From Actinomycetes bacterium (lineage in GTDB: Bacteria; Actinomycetota; Acidimicrobiia; Acidimicrobiales; RAAP-2): DNA of 64,000 nucleotides. The notes under the pieces are model-generated. The model was not told the DNA's origin. It was given only the letters and a program-made list of their open reading frames with translations, and did not search any database. The stretch lies in NCBI GenBank assembly GCA_021793395.1, contig JAJYSU010000003.1, positions 1 through 64,000 of the forward strand, read 5' to 3'. A program made the position numbers and the translations under genes. Of this stretch, positions 36,199-44,179 are shown one piece after another. Positions within the stretch are counted from its first letter, which is position 1; every line of letters starts with the position of its first letter.

Positions 36199-37017
36199 GT
36201 GGCCAGCGACCGTACGAGGCGTCGCGCCTGGACCCTGGGAGTTGCCGCCACGATCGTGGTGACGATCCTCTACCTCACGGTGGGGGTGATGTCGGGCTTG
36301 CGCAGTGTCGCCAACTTGGTCGTGGCGCCCTTCGCGTGGACGATCGACCAGGTGGCTCGTCCGATTGGCCACTTCTTCGCGGGGACGATCAACTACAGCG
36401 ACGTGCTGGCACAGAACCAGAAGTTGCGCTACGAGTTGGGTCGGGCGCAACTCGCGCTGAATGAGCGGTGGCCCCTGTACCGCGAGCTGCAGCAGGTGAC
36501 GACGCAGTTGCACGTTCCGTTTCTCTCGACGCTGCCGGTGGTGAGCGCCCAGGTGACGTCGATCTCGCCCACGAGTTTCTCGGCGACGATCGATATCTCC
36601 AAGGGTCGTGACAACGGGGTGCTGTCGGGTATGCCGGTGGTGGCCAACGGGGGATTGGTAGGCAGTGTGATCGCGACGACCCCCTACGGCGCGACGGTGC
36701 GCCTCATTACCGACGCGAGCTCGTTAGTGGGGGTGACGTGGGGTAACGGCGCCACCTCTTTCGTTATCAGCGGTCGCGGTGTCAATAACGGGTTAGGGGC
36801 GTCCTCCGTGGTGCTGACCACGTCCCTGAAGCGGGGCACCATGCTGGTGACCAATGGTCTGAGCGGAGGACTGTTTCCTCCGGGGATCCCCGTCGCGCGG
36901 GTGCGTCAGGTCGCGTTGTCGCCAGGCGCCACGACGTACTCGCTCTCTCTCGAGCCGGCAGCCAACCTCACGCATCTGTCCTACGTGGACGTGGTGCAGT
37001 GGGAGCCCTCGACGTGA
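36199..37017 (+). CDS. mreC: Rod shape-determining protein MreC
   Basis: A 272-residue membrane-anchored protein connecting MreB with the extracytoplasmic wall machinery. One transmembrane helix near residues 13-33 (GVAATIVVTILYLTVGVM), then a coiled coil (NQKLRYELGRAQLALNE), then the beta-barrel domain with ISKGRDNGVLSGMPVVANGG and GTMLVTNGLSGGLFPPGIPV. Starts with GTG three bases after the mreB stop. Confidence 0.93.
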   Translation: MASDRTRRRAWTLGVAATIVVTILYLTVGVMSGLRSVANLVVAPFAWTIDQVARPIGHFFAGTINYSDVLAQNQKLRYELGRAQLALNERWPLYRELQQVTTQLHVPFLSTLPVVSAQVTSISPTSFSATIDISKGRDNGVLSGMPVVANGGLVGSVIATTPYGATVRLITDASSLVGVTWGNGATSFVISGRGVNNGLGASSVVLTTSLKRGTMLVTNGLSGGLFPPGIPVARVRQVALSPGATTYSLSLEPAANLTHLSYVDVVQWEPST

Positions 37018-37523
37018 GTCGAGCCCTGGTCGTCGTCACTCTGGCGACGCTGTTCGTCGAAGGATTGCAGTTAGCGGTCTTTTCGCCGTGGCGGATCGAT
37101 GGTGTCGTGATCATGGTTGTCTGGTTGTGGCCGCTGGCCATGGGGCTGGCCGGCTACAGCGCACTCGGTCTGTGGAGCGCGATCGTGGCGGGCGTCTTCT
37201 TTGATACTCACGCCGTGACGCCCTTCGGATTGACCGCGGTGGTCGGCATGGCGCTGGCGTACGGCGCGTCGCGGCTGGGACGTGAGGGGGTCGGTGACCT
37301 GGACTCGGCGGCGTGGTGGGTCACGCCCGTCCTCGCGGGCGTCGCCGGGTTCGTCGCGCCGGCGCTGTACGTGGCGCTCGGCGCGGTCGCACTGAACTTC
37401 GGGCTGTGGCGCGGTAGCGTTCTACAGGTCATGGTGGTGAACGCACTCGCTTTCGCGGTGGTAGCTCGTCCGGTCACTCGGCTCGCGCGAGCGGTGGGTC
37501 GCTGGGGCGGCGTGCGTCGATGA
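37014..37523 (+). CDS. mreD: Rod shape-determining protein MreD
   Basis: A 169-residue polytopic membrane protein with about five hydrophobic helices, including VVVTLATLFVEGLQLAVFS and VFFDTHAVTPFGLTAVVGMA, where the segment with F.D......G....Y/F is family-typical. Called MreD from size, topology and place between mreC and mrdA. Start GTG overlaps the mreC stop (GTGA) and its stop overlaps the mrdA ATG. Confidence 0.88.
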   Translation: MSRALVVVTLATLFVEGLQLAVFSPWRIDGVVIMVVWLWPLAMGLAGYSALGLWSAIVAGVFFDTHAVTPFGLTAVVGMALAYGASRLGREGVGDLDSAAWWVTPVLAGVAGFVAPALYVALGAVALNFGLWRGSVLQVMVVNALAFAVVARPVTRLARAVGRWGGVRR

Positions 37524-39736
37524 GGCGCTCGTGGCGTGAGCGCCCGACGGGTTCGCGGTGGTCGCGGCTGTGGCGTCCGTGGGTGTCACTGAATCCGTGG
37601 CGCGGACGGGGTCGCAGCATCAATGAGCCGCGCGCCGTGGGCATCCGCGACCTCGTCGCGTCACCGGAGGAGATCACGGCACGGCCTGAGCGTCGGTGGC
37701 TGGTGATCGGCTGGTTCTTCGCCGCTTTGCTCGTGGTGCTCGTCGTGCGCCTCTTCACCCTCCAGATCCTGGAGTATCACGCGTCGGTGGCTACCGTGGA
37801 CGCCAACTCACTGCGGGTGAGCACGATTCCTGCTCCTCGTGGACTCATCCTCGATCGCTCCGGTCAGCCGCTGGTGAGCAACGTCACGACCACGGAGCTT
37901 CAGCTCTCGCGCGCTCAGGCGACGCTCGACCCGTCAGTGGAGGGCTCCCTGTCGTTACTCACCGGCATCAGCGTGAAGCAGATCACGACGGACCTCAACA
38001 ACCCGCAGTACAACCCGTACCAACCGGCGCCGATTATGCTCAACGCCCCCCCGCGTATCGTCCAGTACATCCGCCTTCACCCGAGCGAGTTTCCCGGCGT
38101 CACCACGCTGGACGTCTCACAGCGCTCGTACCCCTTTGGTGGATCGATGGCCGCTCAGGTGTTGGGCTACGTGGGCCCCATCACCGGGGCGGAGATTGCC
38201 GCCCACCCCCATCAGGGGTACCAGACGGACTCCCAGATCGGTAAGGCCGGGATCGAGGCCTACTACGAGTCGTACCTGCGCGGCCACGACGGTACTCAGA
38301 CGCTGGAGGTCAACGCCTTTGGCAACATCGTGGGCACGGTGCCGACCGCACCTCCGGTCAGCGGCGACTCGGTCGTGCTCAATATCGACGCCGGCCTGCA
38401 GCAGGCGCTTCAGCAGTACCTGATCGCCGACGTGAAACTCGTGCGCTCGTCGAACAGTCCGTACAACCCCGTGCCGCCGAAGGTACCCAACGCCGCCGCG
38501 CTGGTGATGAACGTGACCAACGGCCACGTGCTCGCGATGGCGAGTTATCCGTCGTACAATCTGAACTCCTTCACTCACGGACTGTCGACCACCACGTTTC
38601 ACCAGTTGCTGAACGAGGGGGCCTTCAACAACTACGCGATTCAGGGCCTCTACACGCCCGGCAGTACCTTTAAGCTGGCGACCGCGACCGCGGCGCTGCA
38701 GACCGGGATCTTCCCGGCGACCAAGTTGGTCGACGATACGGGCGTCTACGTAGTCCCGGGCTGCCTGCAGGGAGGGCACGGCTGCGTGTTCCACGACGAC
38801 TTGTCGCTGGGCGCCGGGTGGATCTCCTTGCCGATGGCGTTGACCGTGTCGTCGGACTACTACTTCTACAACCTGGGGTACCTCTTTTGGTCCCAGCGCG
38901 CGAAGTACGGGTTGACGCCGATTCAGAACGTGGCCGCCAAATACGGCCTCGGGCAGTACACCGGAATCGACCTGCCCGACGAGGTCAAGGGGCGGGTGGA
39001 CTCGCCGGCGGTGCGCCGCGAGCTGCACAAACTCGCCCCCAAGGCCTTTCCGACGGTGGCGTGGTACACGGGTGACAACCTGGAGATGGCTTTCGGTCAG
39101 GGAACAACCGCGCTCACCCCCGTCGAGATGGCCCAGGCGTACGCCACCTTCGCCAACGGCGGGACGCGCTACGCGCCCGAGGTCGCGGCGGCCGTGATCA
39201 GCCCGCACGGTCGGGTGGTGGAGCGTTACCTGCCGCGCGTACTCGGTCACGTCAGCCTTCCCCCCTCGGTGCGCGACCCCATTCTCCAGGGTCTGACCGG
39301 CGTTGTCGAGAATCCAGCCGGAACCGCCTACGGGACGTTCCACGGCATCATCAACTTCTCACTGGCGAGTTATCCACTCGCGGGCAAGACGGGTACGGCG
39401 AGCAACGCCCCCGGACTGGATCCCAACTCCTGGTTCGTCGCGTTTGGTCCTACGACCAATCCGCGCTACGTGGTCGTGTGCGTCCTGGCTCAGGGCGGCT
39501 ACGGTGCCGCGGCCGCCGCGCCGGTGGTCGCCGAGACCTTCAACTACCTGCACGCGCACCCGCCGGCGCCTCTGACTCTGCACCCGCACCTACTGGTTCC
39601 GACCACCACGACGACGTCGCCGCGTACGACCACCAGCACCACGACCACGACCACCACGACGACCACGACCACCACGACGACTCCCGCAAACGTCGCACGA
39701 ACGGGGACGACGTCCCCGGTAAAGGCGTCCGGCTAG
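37520..39736 (+). CDS. mrdA: Penicillin-binding protein 2 (elongation transpeptidase)
   Basis: A 738-residue class B penicillin-binding protein cross-linking peptidoglycan during elongation. One membrane anchor near residues 55-80 (VIGWFFAALLVVLVVRLFTL). The transpeptidase active site has Ser in YTPGSTFKLATA (SxxK), the SxN position in LTVSSDYYFYNLGYLF, and KTG in YPLAGKTGTASNAPG. The last 45 residues are an almost pure Thr tail followed by VARTGTTSPVKASG. No rodA follows, although that is the usual neighbour. Confidence 0.94.
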   Translation: MRRSWRERPTGSRWSRLWRPWVSLNPWRGRGRSINEPRAVGIRDLVASPEEITARPERRWLVIGWFFAALLVVLVVRLFTLQILEYHASVATVDANSLRVSTIPAPRGLILDRSGQPLVSNVTTTELQLSRAQATLDPSVEGSLSLLTGISVKQITTDLNNPQYNPYQPAPIMLNAPPRIVQYIRLHPSEFPGVTTLDVSQRSYPFGGSMAAQVLGYVGPITGAEIAAHPHQGYQTDSQIGKAGIEAYYESYLRGHDGTQTLEVNAFGNIVGTVPTAPPVSGDSVVLNIDAGLQQALQQYLIADVKLVRSSNSPYNPVPPKVPNAAALVMNVTNGHVLAMASYPSYNLNSFTHGLSTTTFHQLLNEGAFNNYAIQGLYTPGSTFKLATATAALQTGIFPATKLVDDTGVYVVPGCLQGGHGCVFHDDLSLGAGWISLPMALTVSSDYYFYNLGYLFWSQRAKYGLTPIQNVAAKYGLGQYTGIDLPDEVKGRVDSPAVRRELHKLAPKAFPTVAWYTGDNLEMAFGQGTTALTPVEMAQAYATFANGGTRYAPEVAAAVISPHGRVVERYLPRVLGHVSLPPSVRDPILQGLTGVVENPAGTAYGTFHGIINFSLASYPLAGKTGTASNAPGLDPNSWFVAFGPTTNPRYVVVCVLAQGGYGAAAAAPVVAETFNYLHAHPPAPLTLHPHLLVPTTTTTSPRTTTSTTTTTTTTTTTTTTTPANVARTGTTSPVKASG
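39600..39690 (+). repeat. ACC/ACG low-complexity tract encoding a poly-Thr tail
   Basis: A run of Thr codons alternating ACC and ACG, interrupted by a few Ser, Pro and Arg codons. It encodes the tail of the PBP2. Such simple tracts change length easily between strains. Confidence 0.85.
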
Positions 39737-40018
39737 GTGCTAGCCCGAGTAGCCTGGTGGGGTAGGGCGTTGTGGAGACGCGAGATGAACGCAGGCGAGG
39801 TAGACGAGAGCTACCAGCCGATTGACCGCAAGGACGTACCGTGGCACGAGACAGCGAGGGACGGCTTCTTCCGTGGACCCTCGAGTGGAGTGTCGATGGT
39901 CCGGGAATCCACGCCCCTCGTACTCGTCGCGGCGCCACTACGAGCGCGCGTGCCGTGACCCCCACCCGTGACGTGCGCGACGAGTCGCGCGCGGCGAAGA
40001 ACGCAAGGAGTACCCGTC
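39737..40018 (+). other. rne upstream region with a possible small frame
   Basis: TAGCCT at 39750-39755 looks like the -10 of rne. A 57-codon frame opens at 39785 (ATG, preceded by GGAG) and ends at 39958. Its product starts MNAGEVDESYQPIDRKDVPW and has no recognisable domain. A second frame (39841-40074) overlaps. Neither is supported by family likeness, so I leave the stretch as a probable long leader. Confidence 0.4.
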
Positions 40019-41614
40019 GTGAACGACGAGACCACCAACCAGTCCCCGCCGGTGAACGGCCCTCGTATTGGTGATACCCGTCCAGCCCCCCAGATAGGCG
40101 ATACCCGGCCGGCGCCCGGCAGTTCCGTGGGCGACACGCCGCCCGCCGGCGTCGCACGAACCGGCACGCCGCGTCGGCGTCGTGGCGGACGAGGACGCGG
40201 ACAGGGCCAGCGCTCGGGTGCCCCGCGACCGGCCGGTACGCGCTCCGTCGAGGCACCCGTCGAGGCGTCCGCGCCGGAGGTGGCGGGGGACGGTGCTCCT
40301 CGTGAGCGGGCGCGTAAGCGCCGCGGCGGCGAGCGACGTACGCGGGCTCAGGGCCGCTATCTCATGTGTGTGCACACCACCGGCGACGCCACTCACATTG
40401 CCACCCTCGAGGGACGCACGATGGTTGAGTACACGGTGGCGAAGGCGGCCGACGAGACGAATCAGATCGACGGGAACATTTACGTGGGCCGGATTCAGAA
40501 CGTGCTGCCAGGAATGGAATTGGCCTTCGTCGATATCGGGATTCCGAAGAACGCCGTGTTGTATCGCGGTGACGTCTCCTTTGACGCCGAGGACCTGGAG
40601 GGCCCGTCGCGCTCGACCAAGCGCATCGAGGAGATGATTCGTGCGGGTCAGACGATCGTGTGCCAGGTCACCAAGAACGCGATCGGTGCCAAGGGTGCCC
40701 GTCTCACCCAGGAAGTGTCGCTGCCCGGTCGTTTTGCTGTTCTCGTCCCCAATTCGTCAACGGTGGGAATCTCCAAGCGTCTGCCCGACGGCGAACGGCG
40801 CCGTCTGCGCAAGATTATTGACGAGGTTAAGCCTGAGCACCACGGCGTCATCATTCGCACGGCCGCCGAAGGGGTCTCGGCCGACGACCTGGCCCGCGAC
40901 GTGCGCTCACTCGCGGAGAAGTGGGACGCGATAGAGGCGGAGGTCCGCCGCTCCTCGCAGCCTCGCTTGATTTATCGGGACCTGGATCTTGCGGTGCGCG
41001 TCCTGCGCGAGGAACTCAACGATGAGTACCGTGGCGTGCTGATTGACGACCGCGACTTGTTCGAGAAGGTTCGCGAGTACGTGATGGCGGTGAACCCCGA
41101 ACTCACTGACCGGATCGAGTACTACGATCGCGCGACGGAAGACCTACCGCTTTTCGAGCGTTACTTTGTGCACGAGCAGTTGCACCGGGCGCTTGACCGC
41201 AAGGTGTTCCTCCCGTCGGGCGGGTCACTGATCATTGAGCGCACCGAGGCCCTGACGGTGATCGACGTGAATACCGGCAAGAACGTGGGTACGACCAACC
41301 TCGAAGAGACGGTGTTCCGCAATAATCTCGAGGCGGCCGAGGAGGTGGCGCGCCAACTCCGCTTGCGCGACATCGGCGGCATCATCGTCATTGACTTCAT
41401 CGATATGGAGCCCAAGGCGAACCGCGACGCCGTGGCGTCGGCACTGCGTCAGGCACTGTCGCGGGACAAGACACGGTCCCAGGTATTCGATATTTCCGAA
41501 CTCGGTCTGGTCGAGATGACGCGAAAGCGAGTCAATGAGGGACTCTTGGAATCGGTGTCGACGGTCTGCAGCGTCTGTGACGGTCGTGGTTTTGTGCTGT
41601 CGACCGGTCTCTAG
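40019..41614 (+). CDS. rne: Ribonuclease E/G family endoribonuclease
   Basis: A 531-residue RNase E/G. The catalytic half has an S1-type RNA-binding part (GNIYVGRIQNVLPGMELAFV), the 5'-sensor and RNase H-like segments. The metal-site Asp residues are in ALTVIDVNTGKNVG and GIIVIDFIDM. The zinc-link CxxC is in TVCSVCDGRGFV. The first 110 residues are Pro-, Gly- and Arg-rich and contain imperfect repeats of IGDTRPAP. GTG start with AAGGAGT upstream. Position before rplU-rpmA is conserved in bacteria. Confidence 0.93.
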   Translation: MNDETTNQSPPVNGPRIGDTRPAPQIGDTRPAPGSSVGDTPPAGVARTGTPRRRRGGRGRGQGQRSGAPRPAGTRSVEAPVEASAPEVAGDGAPRERARKRRGGERRTRAQGRYLMCVHTTGDATHIATLEGRTMVEYTVAKAADETNQIDGNIYVGRIQNVLPGMELAFVDIGIPKNAVLYRGDVSFDAEDLEGPSRSTKRIEEMIRAGQTIVCQVTKNAIGAKGARLTQEVSLPGRFAVLVPNSSTVGISKRLPDGERRRLRKIIDEVKPEHHGVIIRTAAEGVSADDLARDVRSLAEKWDAIEAEVRRSSQPRLIYRDLDLAVRVLREELNDEYRGVLIDDRDLFEKVREYVMAVNPELTDRIEYYDRATEDLPLFERYFVHEQLHRALDRKVFLPSGGSLIIERTEALTVIDVNTGKNVGTTNLEETVFRNNLEAAEEVARQLRLRDIGGIIVIDFIDMEPKANRDAVASALRQALSRDKTRSQVFDISELGLVEMTRKRVNEGLLESVSTVCSVCDGRGFVLSTGL

Positions 41615-41639
41615 GCGCTGAGCCGGTGGTGACATTTGC

Positions 41640-41645
41640 TAGACT
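41640..41645 (+). promoter_or_regulatory. rplU promoter -10
   Basis: TAGACT followed by AGCAATCCT and ATG. Nearly identical to the tig upstream sequence; predicts a leader of only a few bases. Confidence 0.55.
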
Positions 41646-41654
41646 AGCAATCCT

Positions 41655-41966
41655 ATGTACGCCGTCATTCGAGTAGGCACATCACAAGAGCGCGTCAGTG
41701 AGGGCCAAGTGGTCCGCGTTGACCGACGCGCTGAAGAGGTGGGTACTGCCGTCCAGTTCCAGCCAGTTCTCCTCGTGGACGGCGACCAGGTAGTCGCCGG
41801 TCCCGCACTGAGGGGGGCAACCGTGACCGCCACGATTGTGGGCGAGGAGAAGGGCCCCAAGATTCGGGGTCTGACCTATAAGCCCAAGGCGATCCAGAGG
41901 CGTCGGTGGGGACACCGTCAGAAGTATTCAACCGTCGAGATCACGAAGATCTCGGCGCAGGGCTAA
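41655..41966 (+). CDS. rplU: 50S ribosomal protein L21
   Basis: 103 residues, full length. It starts MYAVIRVGTSQERVSEGQVV and carries the signature near the C-terminus in KPKAIQRRRWGHRQKYSTVE. Ordinary L21 has VEKLG.KVG. type linkers; here the segment is RVDRRAEEVGTAVQFQPV, somewhat divergent. Followed nine bases later by rpmA. Confidence 0.96.
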   Translation: MYAVIRVGTSQERVSEGQVVRVDRRAEEVGTAVQFQPVLLVDGDQVVAGPALRGATVTATIVGEEKGPKIRGLTYKPKAIQRRRWGHRQKYSTVEITKISAQG

Positions 41967-41975
41967 GGAGAACTC

Positions 41976-42227
41976 GTGTCTAAGACCAAAGGTGGCGGTT
42001 CCACTCGTAACGGTCGTGATTCGCACGCGCAGCGCCTCGGTGTCAAGGCCTTCGACGGCACGCTGGTCCAGTCCGGCAGCATCATCGTTCGTCAACGTGG
42101 TACGCGCTTTCATCCCGGGCGCAACGTGGGAATTGGCAGGGATGACACGCTCTTCGCATTGAACGCGGGAACGGTGAAGTTCGGTTTTCGCGCCGGGCGC
42201 AAACTCGTCGACGTGCTGACTGACTGA
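41976..42227 (+). CDS. rpmA: 50S ribosomal protein L27
   Basis: 83 residues, full length. The N-terminus is [20 protein letters not shown], ending in GVKAFDG, where related species have the AHKKGxGSxxNGRDS signature; the conserved core is present but the first residues differ. The core [20 protein letters not shown] is clear. GTG start, with AAGGAG upstream. Confidence 0.96.
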   Translation: MSKTKGGGSTRNGRDSHAQRLGVKAFDGTLVQSGSIIVRQRGTRFHPGRNVGIGRDDTLFALNAGTVKFGFRAGRKLVDVLTD

Positions 42228-42257
42228 CGCATTGACGCCTTGCGCGCCCGCATCGGG

Positions 42258-42300
42258 CACGACAAAACCCCCCGGACACTGTCCGGGGGGTTTTGTCGTG
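42258..42300. terminator. Perfect 21-base palindromic bidirectional terminator
   Basis: Bases 42258-42278 and 42280-42300 are perfect inverted copies around one central base. The stem holds six C-G pairs followed outward by AAAA/TTTT, so both strands carry a GC stem followed by a T run. It lies between the convergent rpmA and HU genes and can stop transcription in both directions. Confidence 0.9.
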
Positions 42301-42304
42301 AGGG

Positions 42305-42583
42305 CTAGAGGCCCTTGACCTGCTTCTTAAACGTTGATCCGATGGACACCTTGGGCGCGCGCGACGCCTTCACCTCGATCGGCTCGCCCGTCTGGGGGTT
42401 GCGCGCGGTACGCGCCTTGCGCTCGACGCGCTCGAACGAGAGGAAGCCCGACAGGACCACCTTCTCGCCACGCGTCACGTTCGAGACGACGACGTCCTCG
42501 AACGCCTTGAGGACCTCAGCCACCGTGTTCTTGGTCGCGCCACTCTCAGCAACAATTGCTTCTACCAACTCGGCCTTGTTCAC
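42305..42583 (-). CDS. hupB: HU-family DNA-binding protein
   Basis: A 92-residue nucleoid protein. Start MNKAELVEAIVAESGATKNT, DNA-binding arm RNPQTGEPIEVKASRAPKVS, and end FKKQVKGL, all typical of HU. There is no Lys/Ala-rich C-terminal extension, unlike mycobacterial HupB. GTG start with AAGGAG upstream. Bends DNA nonspecifically and compacts the chromosome. Confidence 0.95.
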   Translation of the reverse strand: MNKAELVEAIVAESGATKNTVAEVLKAFEDVVVSNVTRGEKVVLSGFLSFERVERKARTARNPQTGEPIEVKASRAPKVSIGSTFKKQVKGL

Positions 42584-42772
42584 CGGTCGTCTCCTTGCTC
42601 TTGGTTGAAATGGACCGGGAGATTTCCCAGCTACCGCGTCTATCTTTATCGACGGGGTGGGTCCGGTTGGGGATTTTCCCTAAATTTTCACACATTCGAG
42701 GGTCTCCGAGGGTACGAAACTCCTCGTCAACGGAATTTTCACGAGGTCCCTCGTGACCGGCGAACCGCGTCC

Positions 42773-42778
42773 TACGAT
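42773..42778 (+). promoter_or_regulatory. Leaderless promoter before the aminotransferase gene
   Basis: TACGAT ends six bases before the ATG at 42785. Confidence 0.55.
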
Positions 42779-42784
42779 GGACTG

Positions 42785-44152
42785 ATGACCTACCTCGACC
42801 GTTCACGCGTGGCGGAGCTTCAGGCGCGCGAGGTCGCCACCTACGAGGCCGCGCATCCTCGCTCGCGGGCTCTGTACGAGGCGTCGACTCACCTCTTCGC
42901 CAAAGTACCCATGACCTGGATGTCGATGTGGGCGGGCGGGTTTCCTCTGTCCTTCGATCGGGCGCGCGGCGCCACGATCACCGACGTCGACGGTCACGAA
43001 CTCATCGACTTCTCCCTGGGCGACACCGGAGCAATGGCGGGACATTCGCCGGCTCCCCTCGTCGAGGCACTCGCTCGGCGCGCCGAGACGCTGGGCGGGA
43101 TTACGACAATGTTGCCGGACGAGGATGCCCAGTGGGTGGCGGCGGAACTGTCGCGTCGCTTCGGTCTCGCGCGGTGGTCCTTCACGCTGTCGGCCACCGA
43201 CGCGAACCGGTGGATGCTGCGCTTGGCCCGTCTCGTCACCGGACGGCCCAAGGTGCTGGTCTTTTCGTACTCGTATCACGGCACGGTCGACGAGTCGTTC
43301 GTCGTGATCGGCGACGACGGGCGTCCCGTGTCGCGCCCGGGCAACGTGGGCCCGGCCGTGGATCCGACTACCACCACGCGGGTGGTCGAGTTCAACGACT
43401 TGGCGGCCCTCGAGCGCGAACTCGCCGCGGGTGACGTCGCCGCCGTGCTGACCGAGCCCGCGATGACCAATATCGGCATCGTTCTCGCCGAGCCCGGCTT
43501 TTTGGAGGGAGTACGAGACCTGTGCGACGCGACGGGCACACTCCTGATCATCGACGAGACGCATACCTTCTCCGCGGGGCCGGGGGGTGCGACGCGTCGC
43601 TTCGGGCTTCGTCCCGACGCTCTCACGATCGGTAAGTCCCTGGGTGGAGGAGTGGCCTGTGGCGCCTACGGGCTCACTGCGGAGTTGGCTGATCGAGTAC
43701 TGGCCACGGTCGCGCGCGCCGAGGTCGACATCGCGGACGTCGGGGGCGTCGGTGGAACGCTCGCGGGTAACGCGCTCAGTCTGGCGGCGATGCGTGCGGT
43801 GTTGAGCAACGTTCTGACGGATGAGGCCTTCGTCCCCATGGAGATGCTCGCCACGTCCTTCGCCGAGGGGGTCACCTCCACGATCGAGCGCTTCGCTCTG
43901 CCCTGGTCGGTGCGCCAGCTGGGAGCGCGTTGCGAGTATCGTTTCGCCTCGCCCGCTCCACGCAACGGGGGCGAGTCCGCGCGTAGTGCCGACCCTGCTC
44001 TTGAGAGCTACCTCCACCTCTACGGGACGAATCGTGGGGTGTTGTTGACGCCGTTCCACAACATGGCGCTGATGTGCCCGGCGACCACCGCATCCCAGGT
44101 GGCCCGCCACCAGGAGGTTTTTGACTCCGCGGTCGGGGAGTTGGTGGGCTAG
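42785..44152 (+). CDS. Class III (PLP-dependent) aminotransferase
   Basis: A 455-residue fold-type I enzyme of the glutamate-1-semialdehyde mutase/omega-aminotransferase class. The active-site Lys is in LTIGKSLGGGVACGAYG; the cofactor Asp is in LLIIDETHTFSAGPGG. The usual SGTEA phosphate-site stretch is replaced by LSATDANRWMLRLAR. The 3' half has IADVGGVGGTLAGNALSLAAM. It is not HemL itself judging from these changes, and the substrate is unknown. It sits between hup and obg, a rare place for such a gene. Confidence 0.85.
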   Translation: MTYLDRSRVAELQAREVATYEAAHPRSRALYEASTHLFAKVPMTWMSMWAGGFPLSFDRARGATITDVDGHELIDFSLGDTGAMAGHSPAPLVEALARRAETLGGITTMLPDEDAQWVAAELSRRFGLARWSFTLSATDANRWMLRLARLVTGRPKVLVFSYSYHGTVDESFVVIGDDGRPVSRPGNVGPAVDPTTTTRVVEFNDLAALERELAAGDVAAVLTEPAMTNIGIVLAEPGFLEGVRDLCDATGTLLIIDETHTFSAGPGGATRRFGLRPDALTIGKSLGGGVACGAYGLTAELADRVLATVARAEVDIADVGGVGGTLAGNALSLAAMRAVLSNVLTDEAFVPMEMLATSFAEGVTSTIERFALPWSVRQLGARCEYRFASPAPRNGGESARSADPALESYLHLYGTNRGVLLTPFHNMALMCPATTASQVARHQEVFDSAVGELVG

Positions 44153-44167
44153 CCCACACCGTCCCCG

Positions 44168-44173
44168 TAGGAT
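44168..44173 (+). promoter_or_regulatory. Leaderless promoter of obg
   Basis: TAGGAT ends six bases before the GTG at 44180. Confidence 0.6.
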
Positions 44174-44179
44174 GGCGCT

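Noticed and set aside
38117-39343. Long minus-strand frame within mrdA
   Set aside because: Shadow of the PBP2 coding sequence, with no family motifs.
39841-40074. 77-codon frame between mrdA and rne
   Set aside because: It overlaps the rne start, shows no known domain and has no ribosome site.
39700-40170. Shared VARTGT residues in the PBP2 tail and the RNase E/G N-terminus as a duplication
   Set aside because: Only about 18 bases match, in low-complexity surroundings; chance is a sufficient explanation.
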